Origin: Mycobacterium sp. 852002-51163_SCH5372311
GTDB lineage: Bacteria > Actinomycetota > Actinomycetes > Mycobacteriales > Mycobacteriaceae
Length of the DNA stretch: 42,876 bases
NCBI RefSeq assembly: GCF_001667115.1
Contig: NZ_LZIJ01000029.1
Coordinates: 1-42,876 of the forward strand
Direction: 5' to 3'
A program made the translations under genes and the position numbers. Under the pieces are notes generated by a model. That model searched no databases. It was not told the DNA's origin and worked only from the letters and a program-made list of their open reading frames with translations. Shown one piece after another: positions 18,687-25,780 of this stretch. Each line of letters starts with the position of its first letter. Position 1 is the first letter of the stretch.

Positions 18687-19149
18687 GTGCGAGTTTCTTT
18701 TCTACTTCTCTGGTGGATGCTTCGCCCATGAGTGGCGCACCGTCGTCGTGTCGGGCCGCCTTCCCACCGCGACCCTGTCCATAGATGGGAAGGTGGCTAA
18801 AGTCACCACCGCGCTTGTGATAGATCGCGTCGACGATCATCCCGATGGTTAGCTCATTTTTGACGTTGTGAGCTGTCATGGCGTGGGCCGGCGGTGGCGG
18901 CGCTTCATCCGGCTTGTACGGCCCTCCGACCTGGATGAACATCATCCGGTGGTCGCGCGGGTAGTAGCAAGCGATCGTGGCCCCGCCCTCTGGGAAGTAA
19001 TGGGCGACCTGGCCTTCGAGCACGTCGGAAGCCAAATCTGATTCGACGCAGACAACTGTGTTACGAACCCACGGAAAACGAGCGCCGAAATCCGGGTCTC
19101 TGCGCATTTGGGCGAAGGCGAACGTGGCGATGGTGTGCGCGTCAACCAT
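18679..19149 (-). CDS. Hypothetical protein, element cargo (second gene of a coupled pair)
   Basis: The product is a 156-residue soluble protein with no signal peptide or membrane segment; I do not recognise the family. Visible features are an aromatic/acidic N-terminal half (FPWVRNTVVC, AHYFPEGG, CYYPRDHRMMFIQVGG), a PPPP linker and a basic C terminus. The ATG at 19149 is chosen because GGAGGT lies 6-7 bases upstream; the gene overlaps the end of the preceding gene by 8 bases. The pair sits alone at the attL end, where satellites often carry accessory cargo such as anti-phage or interference genes. That role is only a positional inference. Confidence 0.7.
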   Translation of the reverse strand: MVDAHTIATFAFAQMRRDPDFGARFPWVRNTVVCVESDLASDVLEGQVAHYFPEGGATIACYYPRDHRMMFIQVGGPYKPDEAPPPPAHAMTAHNVKNELTIGMIVDAIYHKRGGDFSHLPIYGQGRGGKAARHDDGAPLMGEASTREVEKKLALT

Positions 19150-19600
19150 CGATCCACCTCCGGACTCGCTGCGGCCACTCACGGCTGATCAGCTCCATCT
19201 GTTCGTCCCATGCCCTACTAACTTTAACCGCGTCGTTTGCAACGAGCGCCATGATGGTCCTGCGTTCGCCCAGTTCGTCGGCTGGGTCACTGCTTCGGCC
19301 GAACGTATGGCAGTGGACTTCGGAGTGGCAAATATCGATCCGTTCGACCGGTCTGCGTTCTGCTTTGGCGCCGTCGACCGCCGCACGAGCGTTGATCATG
19401 ATGGCCCAGTCCACATTCAGACCCCTGTAGATGGCGAAGCGAAAAACTAACTCAAAGATCCACCCATCGATCGGTGTGTCATGGAGAACGCTGACGACGT
19501 GATCGCGGTAGGTGTCCGGATAGGCCTTCGGATCATATTCTTGCTGACTGGGCGGATATCCAGCATTGATTGAGTACACCTCGCGTCGCTTTCGAGCCAT
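19142..19600 (-). CDS. Hypothetical protein, element cargo (first gene of a coupled pair)
   Basis: This 152-residue soluble protein has a basic N terminus (MARKRREVYS) followed by a domain with several histidines and cysteine (ICHSEVHCHTFGRSSD) that could bind metal. I do not recognise the family. The start ATG at 19600 has GAAGGA 6 bases upstream. It overlaps the next gene by 8 bases, so both are probably made in fixed ratio as one functional unit (toxin-antitoxin, defence or helper-interference pair are all possible). The pair is transcribed away from the secreted-protein gene, sharing the 19601-19869 gap as a divergent promoter region. Confidence 0.72.
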   Translation of the reverse strand: MARKRREVYSINAGYPPSQQEYDPKAYPDTYRDHVVSVLHDTPIDGWIFELVFRFAIYRGLNVDWAIMINARAAVDGAKAERRPVERIDICHSEVHCHTFGRSSDPADELGERRTIMALVANDAVKVSRAWDEQMELISREWPQRVRRWIDG

Positions 19601-19869
19601 CCGCGTCCTTCAACCAGCGGTGTCATTTCAGTCCCGAAGGATCGATCCGACATTAGGCCCGCGCTGAATCGAGGACAACGGTTTCGGCTCGGGATCGATC
19701 CCACCGCAGCGGCAGGCTGTCCAGCAGCATTACCGATGACCCTTCCGACACCCTGTCGGAGATGGGCCGGCTGAATCTCGCGCTCGACGTGGGGTAGCAC
19801 AGCAGTGAACCGAGTGGCACCGTCATTCGTTTACTGCTTGTCGGGGACCATCAACCGGAGGTACCGATC

Positions 19870-20118
19870 ATGTTTGACGCGACCCGCTCACTCGTCTTTG
19901 CTGGGGCAGCAATGCTGACGCTGGGCTTCAGCACCCCCATCGCCAATGCCGACCCGCCAGCGCCCGGCTCCCCGTGCGGCCCCGACAAGGTGATCACGAC
20001 CATCAACACCTGTGAGCCGCTCAACTCATCGTGCACGGGGTATGACGGCATGGTGATTGGGCGAGTGGCTGCTGACGGGCGGTGCGTGATTCCTGGGCAG
20101 GACGGCACCCGGTGGTAG
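19870..20118 (+). CDS. Small secreted Cys-containing protein inside the element
   Basis: This is an exported protein of 82 residues. The signal peptide (SLVFAGAAMLTLGFSTPIANA) is cut before DPP. The mature part of about 55 residues has four cysteines (CGPDK, NTCEP, SSCTG, GRCVI), probably two disulphides. GGAGG at 19856-19860 precedes the ATG by 9 bases. The gene stands alone on the plus strand between cargo and capsid genes, so it is transcribed separately from the structural genes, like a moron gene expressed from the integrated state. Mycobacterial chromosomes encode similar small DPxAPG-type secreted proteins of unknown function. Confidence 0.8.
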   Translation: MFDATRSLVFAGAAMLTLGFSTPIANADPPAPGSPCGPDKVITTINTCEPLNSSCTGYDGMVIGRVAADGRCVIPGQDGTRW

Positions 20119-20197
20119 CTTGATTGATCTGCTCGGGATTCATCTTGCGTCATTTCGCAACCTCCTAAATCTTCGTTCCCAGGGGCCTAGGTTGGTC

Positions 20198-20249
20198 CCG
20201 CGTGGCGGGCAGGGGAGAACGACCATGAACATGCCCACCCGCCACGCGG
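20198..20249 (-). terminator. 12-bp stem-loop just after the capsid gene
   Basis: CCGCGTGGCGGG (20198-20209) and CCCGCCACGCGG (20238-20249) are perfect inverted repeats with a 28-base loop. They lie 6 bases past the capsid stop codon. The position fits an end-of-operon structure for the structural genes. There is no U-run, so it could instead be an RNA-stability stem or a protein-binding site. Confidence 0.5.
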
Positions 20250-20255
20250 AAGCTG

Positions 20256-21683
20256 TCAGGCCGTCGTCGCGACGTTCAGCAGCCGGAAGGCGTTCGTAAT
20301 CACCACATCTGAGCCGGTTCTGAACCACAGCAGCGCCCCGCGCTGGCCGGTCGGCCGCCGCGAGGAGCCGAACAAATGGGGCACCAGTTCGAGCGTGCTT
20401 CCGATCCGGTCGACGATCACGAACTGTGAGAAATCCCCGTACAGCAGTAGGTAATTATTCTCGGTCACGGCCGGGTTGTAGGTGCCGTCCATGTTGGAGT
20501 TCTCATACACCGTCCGGCCCAGCAACTGGGGCGGATTCTGGGCCAGCTCAGGGAATTTCAGCGCACCATTGCTGGTCTCGAACTGGCGCAGCGTGTTGAT
20601 GAGCGCCAAGTTGGCGTTCCACACCGCGCGCGGTTGGAATCGCGGCGGCAACGCGTTCTGGACCGCGAACACGTCACCGGAGGCCAGCGTCTCCGGGGTG
20701 ATCGGCGATACGACGCTGCCGCCAGTGCCGGCAACCCGCGTGATCACACCCGTCGGCTGGCCGGTACCGGAGCCGGTGGTGTACGCGGTAGCGGTGAGCT
20801 GGTCGGCGCCGTCCTGCAGCAACTTGCCCAACTCGGACATGAAGCCGAGCGCATCGCCCTCAACTTCAAAGCTGAACGGCACGAACGCATCACCCTTGTA
20901 AACAGGGATGGTCGGCTGGCCAAGCGTCGGGCTGGCGTCGGCCACCTCGGTAGCCTCTGCGATCCACTCCGCGGTGACACCGGCCGACGTAACTCCGTTC
21001 CACGAGTCGGTGGTGGTCTGCACAATCCGGCTGATTTGGCGCAGTGGGTTGGTCGAGCCGCTCGACGTGAGCAGAACAGTCGGGTCCAAGGTCAATGGCA
21101 CCAGGAAGCCACCAGCCGAGTCGGTCAAGCTCATGGCGCGCTGCTCGGTCAGCACCGCGTCAGCGGCCCGGTAGGCGTCGGATTCCTCTGGCGTCCAGGT
21201 CAGGTGCCCATGGGTGGGGTCGGCCAGCAGCTTGGCGAACGCCCGCTCGTAGTGCTCGGAGCCGGCCGCGGCGGCATAGCGGCGCGTCCAGGACTGTGCC
21301 GGGGCCGGGCCTTGGTTCATCAAGTTTTCGACGAGCTCGGCGCCGCGCGCGGCCAACCTGTTGGCCTTCACGGCACTGTCCAGGGCGCGCATGCCAGCGT
21401 CGCGCTGCTGCAGCGCCGGGGGGCGGTCCTGGTCATCCTGACCGGACGGTTGCACACTGCCTGCCTCGACGCGCAGTTCACCAGAGGCCAAGCGCGCCAC
21501 CATATCGCGGCTCGCGGTGACCCGCTGGCGCTGCTGCTCGCGCAGATGGTCGACGCGCTGGGAGAGCTGCTCGAACCGCTGCGCAGCCTCGCCGGTTAGA
21601 TCACCCTCGGTGTTGTCGAGGAGCTGCTGTGCCGCACTGCGGCACTGCTCCACGGTCATCGTGTCGATATCGGTATCAGTCAT
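20256..21683 (-). CDS. HK97-family major capsid protein
   Basis: This 475-residue protein has an N-terminal scaffold-like (delta) region rich in Gln/Glu/Arg, predicted coiled coil at about residues 10-75, followed by the HK97 fold from about residue 165. Typical blocks are AMSLTDSAGGFLVP, ISRIVQTTTDSWNG, FVPFSFEVEGDA, YGDFSQFVIVDRIG and the C-terminal GSDVVITNAFRLL. Length and layout correspond to the phiRv1/phiRv2 capsid proteins (Rv1576c/Rv2650c). The delta domain should be removed by the protease encoded directly upstream. The ATG at 21683 with GGTGA 8 bases upstream is preferred over a TTG at 21701, which would overlap the protease gene. It forms the shell of the satellite particle. Confidence 0.93.
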   Translation of the reverse strand: MTDTDIDTMTVEQCRSAAQQLLDNTEGDLTGEAAQRFEQLSQRVDHLREQQRQRVTASRDMVARLASGELRVEAGSVQPSGQDDQDRPPALQQRDAGMRALDSAVKANRLAARGAELVENLMNQGPAPAQSWTRRYAAAAGSEHYERAFAKLLADPTHGHLTWTPEESDAYRAADAVLTEQRAMSLTDSAGGFLVPLTLDPTVLLTSSGSTNPLRQISRIVQTTTDSWNGVTSAGVTAEWIAEATEVADASPTLGQPTIPVYKGDAFVPFSFEVEGDALGFMSELGKLLQDGADQLTATAYTTGSGTGQPTGVITRVAGTGGSVVSPITPETLASGDVFAVQNALPPRFQPRAVWNANLALINTLRQFETSNGALKFPELAQNPPQLLGRTVYENSNMDGTYNPAVTENNYLLLYGDFSQFVIVDRIGSTLELVPHLFGSSRRPTGQRGALLWFRTGSDVVITNAFRLLNVATTA

Positions 21684-21690
21684 GGGATTT

Positions 21691-22215
21691 TCACCAATCA
21701 AGGAGAGATAGCCGGGCCTCGGCTATCGAACGGGGAATGACAAGTTGAGACCGCACACCGTGAACCATGGCGCCGGCATAGGCAGGCAGCGCGGTCAGCG
21801 ACACTTCGCGCAGGCTGGCCTCGGTGCGGACCACCACGCCGTTGTCGCGGTGTTCGCGAATACCGGTGAAGCCCACCGAGAAGCTGTCGACGGTGCCGCT
21901 GCGGACCAGCTCGAGCGCGTCGTCACCGTCGCGGGTCGCGACGATTTCGAACGCGGCGTGCAATCCGTCGCGTTCCTCGCGCAGATCGACAGCCTTGCCC
22001 ACCGGGAACTGGCGAGTCGCGTGATTGCCGAAAAGCCGGATCTTGTGGCCGCGTTCGGCGATGCTGCGGCGAAATGCGCCGTACTCGAAGCGTTCCCGAT
22101 ACGTCGGGCCGCCGTCGCTGACCTCGGCGACCTGCCCGTAAGGGACAGCGATGCCGTGGACGGTGCGGCCGGCACCGGGCGTCAGTTCTGCAGTGCGATA
22201 AAGGATTGCGCTCAC
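21691..22215 (-). CDS. HK97-type prohead protease (S78/U35 family)
   Basis: The protein is 174 residues and starts at GTG 22215 with an AGGTGA-type ribosome site. The catalytic His is in LFGNHATRQFPVG and the nucleophile Ser in VDSFSVGF; the third conserved block REVSLTALPAYAGA closes the core. The enzyme matures proheads by trimming the capsid delta domain and then itself. It is encoded immediately before the capsid gene, as in HK97-type phages. What is missing is a portal and large terminase gene between it and TerS: only 134 bases separate the two. Confidence 0.92.
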   Translation of the reverse strand: MSAILYRTAELTPGAGRTVHGIAVPYGQVAEVSDGGPTYRERFEYGAFRRSIAERGHKIRLFGNHATRQFPVGKAVDLREERDGLHAAFEIVATRDGDDALELVRSGTVDSFSVGFTGIREHRDNGVVVRTEASLREVSLTALPAYAGAMVHGVRSQLVIPRSIAEARLSLLDW

Positions 22216-22349
22216 GGCGTCACCTGCTCATGCGGAAATATGCGGTCTCGCATGGCGACTGCCTGTCCGGGTTGGCCGCCTCTGCGGCTCCCGGCGCCGG
22301 AAGATACCGAGCTGCCGTTCATTGTACAAGGTGCGGACGACATTTCGCG

Positions 22350-22829
22350 TCACGCCGCGAACGGGTCGTCGTCATCGTCGGAGTCTGTCGGTAGCGACGC
22401 CAGCCGCGCCTCCGCTGCCGGGCTGAACCCGAACTCCCGCGCGAACTGCAGTACCTGGGCTCGGGACGCCCGAGCATCGGCCACTGCGGGGTGGGGGTGC
22501 TGATGGCCTGTCTTGGGATTGGTGATGATGCGTCCCTCGGCGCGCACAATCGCCACCGCCGCAGCGTGATCGGCGACCGCCTGGCAGTAGCAGGCAAGAG
22601 CCTCAGCGTCAGTCGTCTTCAGCATGTCCAACGGTTCCAGTTCCGCCGTAATGCGGTCCCATTCGACCCGTGCCGGCCCATCCAACCAATCCGGAGGATC
22701 AGGGGCCTCGCGCACAAACTTTGGCGTCGTCGGCACTTTCCGGCCGCCCGAATCCCTGCCCGGCGATTGGCCCCTCAGCAGCCGCACCTGCGCCGGGGCC
22801 GGAATCCGGCCGCTACCTTGACCACCCAT
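22350..22829 (-). CDS. Small terminase subunit, P27 family
   Basis: This 159-residue DNA-packaging specificity protein has a Gly/Arg-rich N terminus (GGQGSGR), then the P27 core PPDWLDGPARVEWDRI, ELEPLDMLKTTDAEALACYC and HPAVADARASRAQ, then LQFAREFGFSPAAEARL and an acidic tail. These blocks match phage terminase small subunits of the P27 type (Rv2652c in phiRv2). TerS recognises the element's packaging site. With no large terminase encoded here, the motor would have to come from a helper phage (inference). The ATG at 22829 is preferred over the one at 22832 because GGAGGT (22835-22840) is then 5 bases away. Confidence 0.9.
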   Translation of the reverse strand: MGGQGSGRIPAPAQVRLLRGQSPGRDSGGRKVPTTPKFVREAPDPPDWLDGPARVEWDRITAELEPLDMLKTTDAEALACYCQAVADHAAAVAIVRAEGRIITNPKTGHQHPHPAVADARASRAQVLQFAREFGFSPAAEARLASLPTDSDDDDDPFAA

Positions 22830-22934
22830 CATTTACCTCCGATTTTTGGGTCCGGTTTTCTGAAAAGACAAAACTTTGGCTGTGGCGCCGGTCGCGTCGG
22901 CTGGGGTGGGCTTGATGTCCATCCACCCCCCCCA

Positions 22935-23456
22935 TCAGCCTTCCCCGTCCTCGGTTTCGGGTTGGTTCATCGTCACTGCTACGCGCTCAAGTCGGGCCAG
23001 GCCGCCAGCCGTGGCCAGTTTTGAGCCGGGCGCGAGGCACGCCAGGTGCGCTGCGGCGATGATGAGCGCTGACAGACGGCCAGCCTTGTCCGCTTGGGCA
23101 AGGATGGCGTTGAGGCCATCACGGTCTCGGCGCAGGCGGTAGCGGTAGAACATGGCGCCGCGCTGGAAGTCCTTGCCGTGCGCGCGCTGGTCGTCATCTG
23201 GTCCTTCATCCGCGGTGCGCATGTCCATTGCGAAATGTCCGAGGTCTTTGACCCCTTGAGGGGTGCCAATCCTGCTGCCGGGCTCGGCGATGGCCGTGTC
23301 GACGATGGCCAGCAGCAGTGCGGCTAGGCGGTTGGCTTCCTCGGCGTGGCGGATGATCTCGTTTACGCCGTCGGCGTCGGCGCGAATGTGGTGGACAAGT
23401 AGCGCCGCAGCACGGGCGAAGTCGATACGATTCGGTGCCTGGTTGTCATTGGTCAT
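22935..23456 (-). CDS. Hypothetical element protein with an internal duplication
   Basis: This 173-residue soluble protein is built from two similar helical units of about 64 residues. Unit 1 (about 14-77) contains DADGVNEIIRHAEEANRLAA and IAEPGSR; unit 2 (about 98-161) contains DRDGLNAILAQADKAGRLSA and LAPGSK. Paired positions are offset by 84 residues (for example Asp29-Gly30 and Asp113-Gly114). A hydrophilic linker separates them. I do not recognise the family. It lies between the replication genes and TerS, the slot where satellites often encode helper-interaction or packaging-redirecting proteins, so a structural or regulatory role is plausible but unproven. It starts at ATG 23456. Confidence 0.75.
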   Translation of the reverse strand: MTNDNQAPNRIDFARAAALLVHHIRADADGVNEIIRHAEEANRLAALLLAIVDTAIAEPGSRIGTPQGVKDLGHFAMDMRTADEGPDDDQRAHGKDFQRGAMFYRYRLRRDRDGLNAILAQADKAGRLSALIIAAAHLACLAPGSKLATAGGLARLERVAVTMNQPETEDGEG

Positions 23457-23489
23457 TGCTGTCTAGTTTCTTCGGTGTTCGGCCATGGT

Positions 23490-23714
23490 TCAGTCGTTTC
23501 CGTCGAGGTCGAACCAGATGGCGCGCATGGGGTCACGGTCCAACAGTTCGTCGAGCCGCTGCTGCTCTGCGTCGAGCTGGATGCTGAGCAGTGCCAGTTC
23601 GGACTCTTCGTCGGATAGCTGGTGCGCGGCATGGGCTTCGCCTAGCCGTTGGCGCTGCTGGTCGAGGATGCGCTGACGTTCGGCGCGTGCGTTGTCTTGG
23701 CTGCTGTCAGGCAT
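23490..23714 (-). CDS. Small coiled-coil protein
   Basis: The product is 74 residues, rich in Gln, Arg, Leu and Glu, with heptad-like spacing through ERQRILDQQRQRLGEAHAAH and LLSIQLDAEQQRLDELLD, so a coiled coil is likely. The start ATG 23714 overlaps the stop of the previous gene (ATGCCTGA, 8 bases), which argues that the gene is real and translationally coupled; ATG 23720 is an alternative. The function is unknown. Confidence 0.65.
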   Translation of the reverse strand: MPDSSQDNARAERQRILDQQRQRLGEAHAAHQLSDEESELALLSIQLDAEQQRLDELLDRDPMRAIWFDLDGND

Positions 23715-23982
23715 GGTCATCGACCTCGATGACGATGTACAAACTCTTGCAAGGCGCAACCCGGTAGCCGTCACCGGCGCCGACTGCACAGCTGCACTGG
23801 TTGTCGGGCAGGTCCACCTCACAGAAGTGGTACGGGCACCCGTTGCCCGGTTGGTGCCGGGCGTGCTGGTGGCTGCGCCCGCAGTTGGGGCACTGGTCGA
23901 CGAGCACGTAGGCGCCGTCGGGGCTGCGCTTGCAGTCGACGACGCGCAGGGTAGGCAGGGTGGTCATGCTGTGGTTGGTCAT
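23707..23982 (-). CDS. Small Cys-rich, probably zinc-binding protein
   Basis: The product is 91 residues. The central segment contains CPNCGRSH, a downstream GCPYHFCE and QCSC, giving at least three Cys pairs that suit one or two zinc ribbons. The ATG at 23982 overlaps the stop of the ATPase gene (ATGA), showing coupling; a second in-frame ATG lies at 23967. Zinc-ribbon proteins of this size are common next to replication genes in actinobacterial elements; the precise role is unknown. Confidence 0.7.
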   Translation of the reverse strand: MTNHSMTTLPTLRVVDCKRSPDGAYVLVDQCPNCGRSHQHARHQPGNGCPYHFCEVDLPDNQCSCAVGAGDGYRVAPCKSLYIVIEVDDHA

Positions 23983-25460
23983 TTGCTAGCTCTCCTCGCG
24001 TGTTTGCCTGCAGTGCAGTCGTTTCGGTGTTGGTGGTGGACGGCGTAATAGGTTCCGCATCCGGGACAGAACGGTCTGCGGGTAGCTCCCGCAAGCGGCG
24101 GCGGATGCTGCCCGTCTATAGGCGTGACAGGCGTGACAGCCGTGCCGTCGACGAATAATGCCTGATCAGTGGGCATTTCGGGTGTCACGCTTGTGTCACG
24201 GATGTCACGGCACGGCTCGCTAAGCGTGACGGGCTGACCTGCAATGTCACCGTTGTCACGGTTGTCACGCGTACAGACGGGCGGTAGGTATCGGCGCCAC
24301 GCCTGAGCGAGTCCATCTTCGCCGTCGACCGTGTATCCCTTGGCCCTGCTGTCACCGATTCGGATGGTGTTCGACCGAACTCCGTACCGCTTCAATTCCT
24401 TTGCTAGCCGTTTCTGGTCGAGCGGTTTACCCCATAGGTCGCGCCACTCCGATTCCTCATCGGCGGTCAGTGATGTAACGAGGTCTACCGAGAACATTCG
24501 GTCGCGATCGCCGAATGCAGTGCGCACATCGCGGAGTAGTCGAGCGCCGAATGACAGTTCGTCAGGATCCGTATCAAGCACAAAATGGCGGCAAGCGACA
24601 CGTGCCCGTTCCGGCCAGTCGCCACCAACGAAATCAGCGATCGCGAGAAGGGCTTCCCAGACTTCGGCCGGGCGGTCACGTACCCCGTCGGGCATGGTGG
24701 GCCGCATCTCCCGCAGGGCACTGATCGTCTCGCCATTCCAGGCCCAACTCATCAATCCGTTCCACAGCATGTAGGAGTCGGCCCTGGCGTCGCGTTCCCG
24801 GTACTCATCGACATGTTCGTCAGGGGCACGACGACGCATGTGGAGGATGATTGAGCGATCAAGAATGGTCCGCGGGATCTTGCCGGCCAGTCCCGCGAGC
24901 GCGACCGGTGCAAACACCGGGAATTCGCGGACTTCCATTTTCTTCGCGTCACCCTCGCACCGGTCAACGGTTGCGCCGCGACGGTAGCCAGAGTTGTAGA
25001 GGGTGCGAAGATCTTCAGCCTGAGGGTTGTTCGTGCGGCCAAACACGGCGTCCGCCTCGTCCTGCAAGATGGTCGGAAGCAGCTCAGCGAGGAACAGCTC
25101 CCCGCCGTCAGCAGCCGCTGGATCATCGACGCTGGCCTTCGCTATCCGCCGATACAGCGCCGCCGTGGTGGTGCTGATGGTGAGTTTGGCGTTCGGGCAC
25201 AACAGCGCCAGCACTTCGAGAACGCGGGTCTTGCCTGAGCCGGGTTCGGGTGAGTCCAGCACCAGACGCGGCGTCACATAGAACGCGCTGACAGTCCAGG
25301 CGTGCGCGATCCACAGGACGATAACGACCAGGTGATGAACCGAGGGAAAAGCGAGGAATCGAGCGGCGAATTGCTCAATCCTGGTTAGCAGTTCGGCGCC
25401 GTCGGGATTGTCTTCGGCATACCACTCTGCAAGTTCGTCGGAGCGGTCGACATCGGTCAT
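23979..25460 (-). CDS. DUF3631-type replication ATPase (primase/helicase-like, phiRv1 Rv1582c type)
   Basis: This is a 493-residue P-loop NTPase. Walker A is PEPGSGKTR (residues 71-79) and Walker B is ILQDEADAVF (131-140). The DUF3631 region follows, with PVALAGLAGKIPRTILDRS and the arginine-rich MRRRAP that acts as sensor/arginine finger in related helicases. No TOPRIM or Prim-Pol domain is present, so it is best described as a helicase-like initiator rather than a complete primase. The C terminus adds a Cys/His finger (FCPGCGTYYAVHHQHRNDC). ATG 25460 overlaps the DUF2742 stop by 4 bases (ATGA) and is preferred over 25484. It is the likely replication protein of the excised element. The DNA encoding residues about 395-450 carries a cluster of TGTCAC repeats. 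Confidence 0.85.
   Translation of the reverse strand: MTDVDRSDELAEWYAEDNPDGAELLTRIEQFAARFLAFPSVHHLVVIVLWIAHAWTVSAFYVTPRLVLDSPEPGSGKTRVLEVLALLCPNAKLTISTTTAALYRRIAKASVDDPAAADGGELFLAELLPTILQDEADAVFGRTNNPQAEDLRTLYNSGYRRGATVDRCEGDAKKMEVREFPVFAPVALAGLAGKIPRTILDRSIILHMRRRAPDEHVDEYRERDARADSYMLWNGLMSWAWNGETISALREMRPTMPDGVRDRPAEVWEALLAIADFVGGDWPERARVACRHFVLDTDPDELSFGARLLRDVRTAFGDRDRMFSVDLVTSLTADEESEWRDLWGKPLDQKRLAKELKRYGVRSNTIRIGDSRAKGYTVDGEDGLAQAWRRYLPPVCTRDNRDNGDIAGQPVTLSEPCRDIRDTSVTPEMPTDQALFVDGTAVTPVTPIDGQHPPPLAGATRRPFCPGCGTYYAVHHQHRNDCTAGKHARRASK
24124..24268. repeat. Cluster of nine TGTCAC/GTGACA motifs, candidate replication origin
   Basis: Motifs read GTGACA at 24124 and 24133, TGTCAC at 24183, 24194 and 24203, GTGACG at 24226, and TGTCAC at 24245, 24254 and 24263. 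Several are spaced exactly 9 bases apart. They occupy the 3' part of the ATPase gene, encoding repeats such as RDNRDN and VTPVTP. Iteron clusters inside or beside initiator genes are usual for small replicons; the spacing is also a multiple of codons, so coding repetition is the alternative. Confidence 0.5.
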
Positions 25461-25780
25461 TGGTCCACCGCCCGCCGTAACCATGGGTGGGCTGCATAGA
25501 AATCGTTGCGGCGCAGAATTTCACGGCTCAGCGCCGCCCAGTCGAGAGCGCCAGATACAGCCTTGCTGGCCTCGGCCCGGCTTTCCTGATTTAGCTCGAT
25601 CCGCAGCGCGTGGTGCTGTCCACCGTCAAGCACGGCCGCCCACTTTCGCGGGTCATCGCGGGCTAACGAGCACCAGGCCGGCGAGCCTAACAGCGGCCAA
25701 TCATTGACCTGGTTGAGCACTGGCAGGATCAGCTCGTGAACCGACCACCATGAGACCTGTTGCGATTCGACCGCTTTCAC
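25457..25780 (-). CDS. DUF2742 protein of phiRv-type elements
   Basis: This 107-residue soluble protein matches DUF2742, a family known from phiRv1/phiRv2-type prophages. Visible family blocks are QQVSWWSVHELILPVL, WPLLGSPAWCSL, DDPRKWAAVLDGGQHHALR and REILRRNDFYAAHPWLRR. The GTG at 25780 has AGGTG upstream and overlaps the DUF6011 stop by 4 bases (GTGA); the stop overlaps the ATPase start (ATGA). The tight overlaps place it in the replication operon. The molecular function is not established. Confidence 0.82.
   Translation of the reverse strand: MKAVESQQVSWWSVHELILPVLNQVNDWPLLGSPAWCSLARDDPRKWAAVLDGGQHHALRIELNQESRAEASKAVSGALDWAALSREILRRNDFYAAHPWLRRAVDQ

Noticed and set aside
20223..20297. 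Short plus-strand frame (MNMPTRHAEA...) with GGGGAG upstream
   Set aside because: It overlaps the capsid gene 3' end and the inverted repeat; 24 codons of Arg/Ser-rich sequence are not enough to support a peptide.
22926..22933. Run of eight C after the duplicated-domain gene
   Set aside because: It lies past the stop codon, so slippage would not change a protein; it may also be a sequencing artefact.
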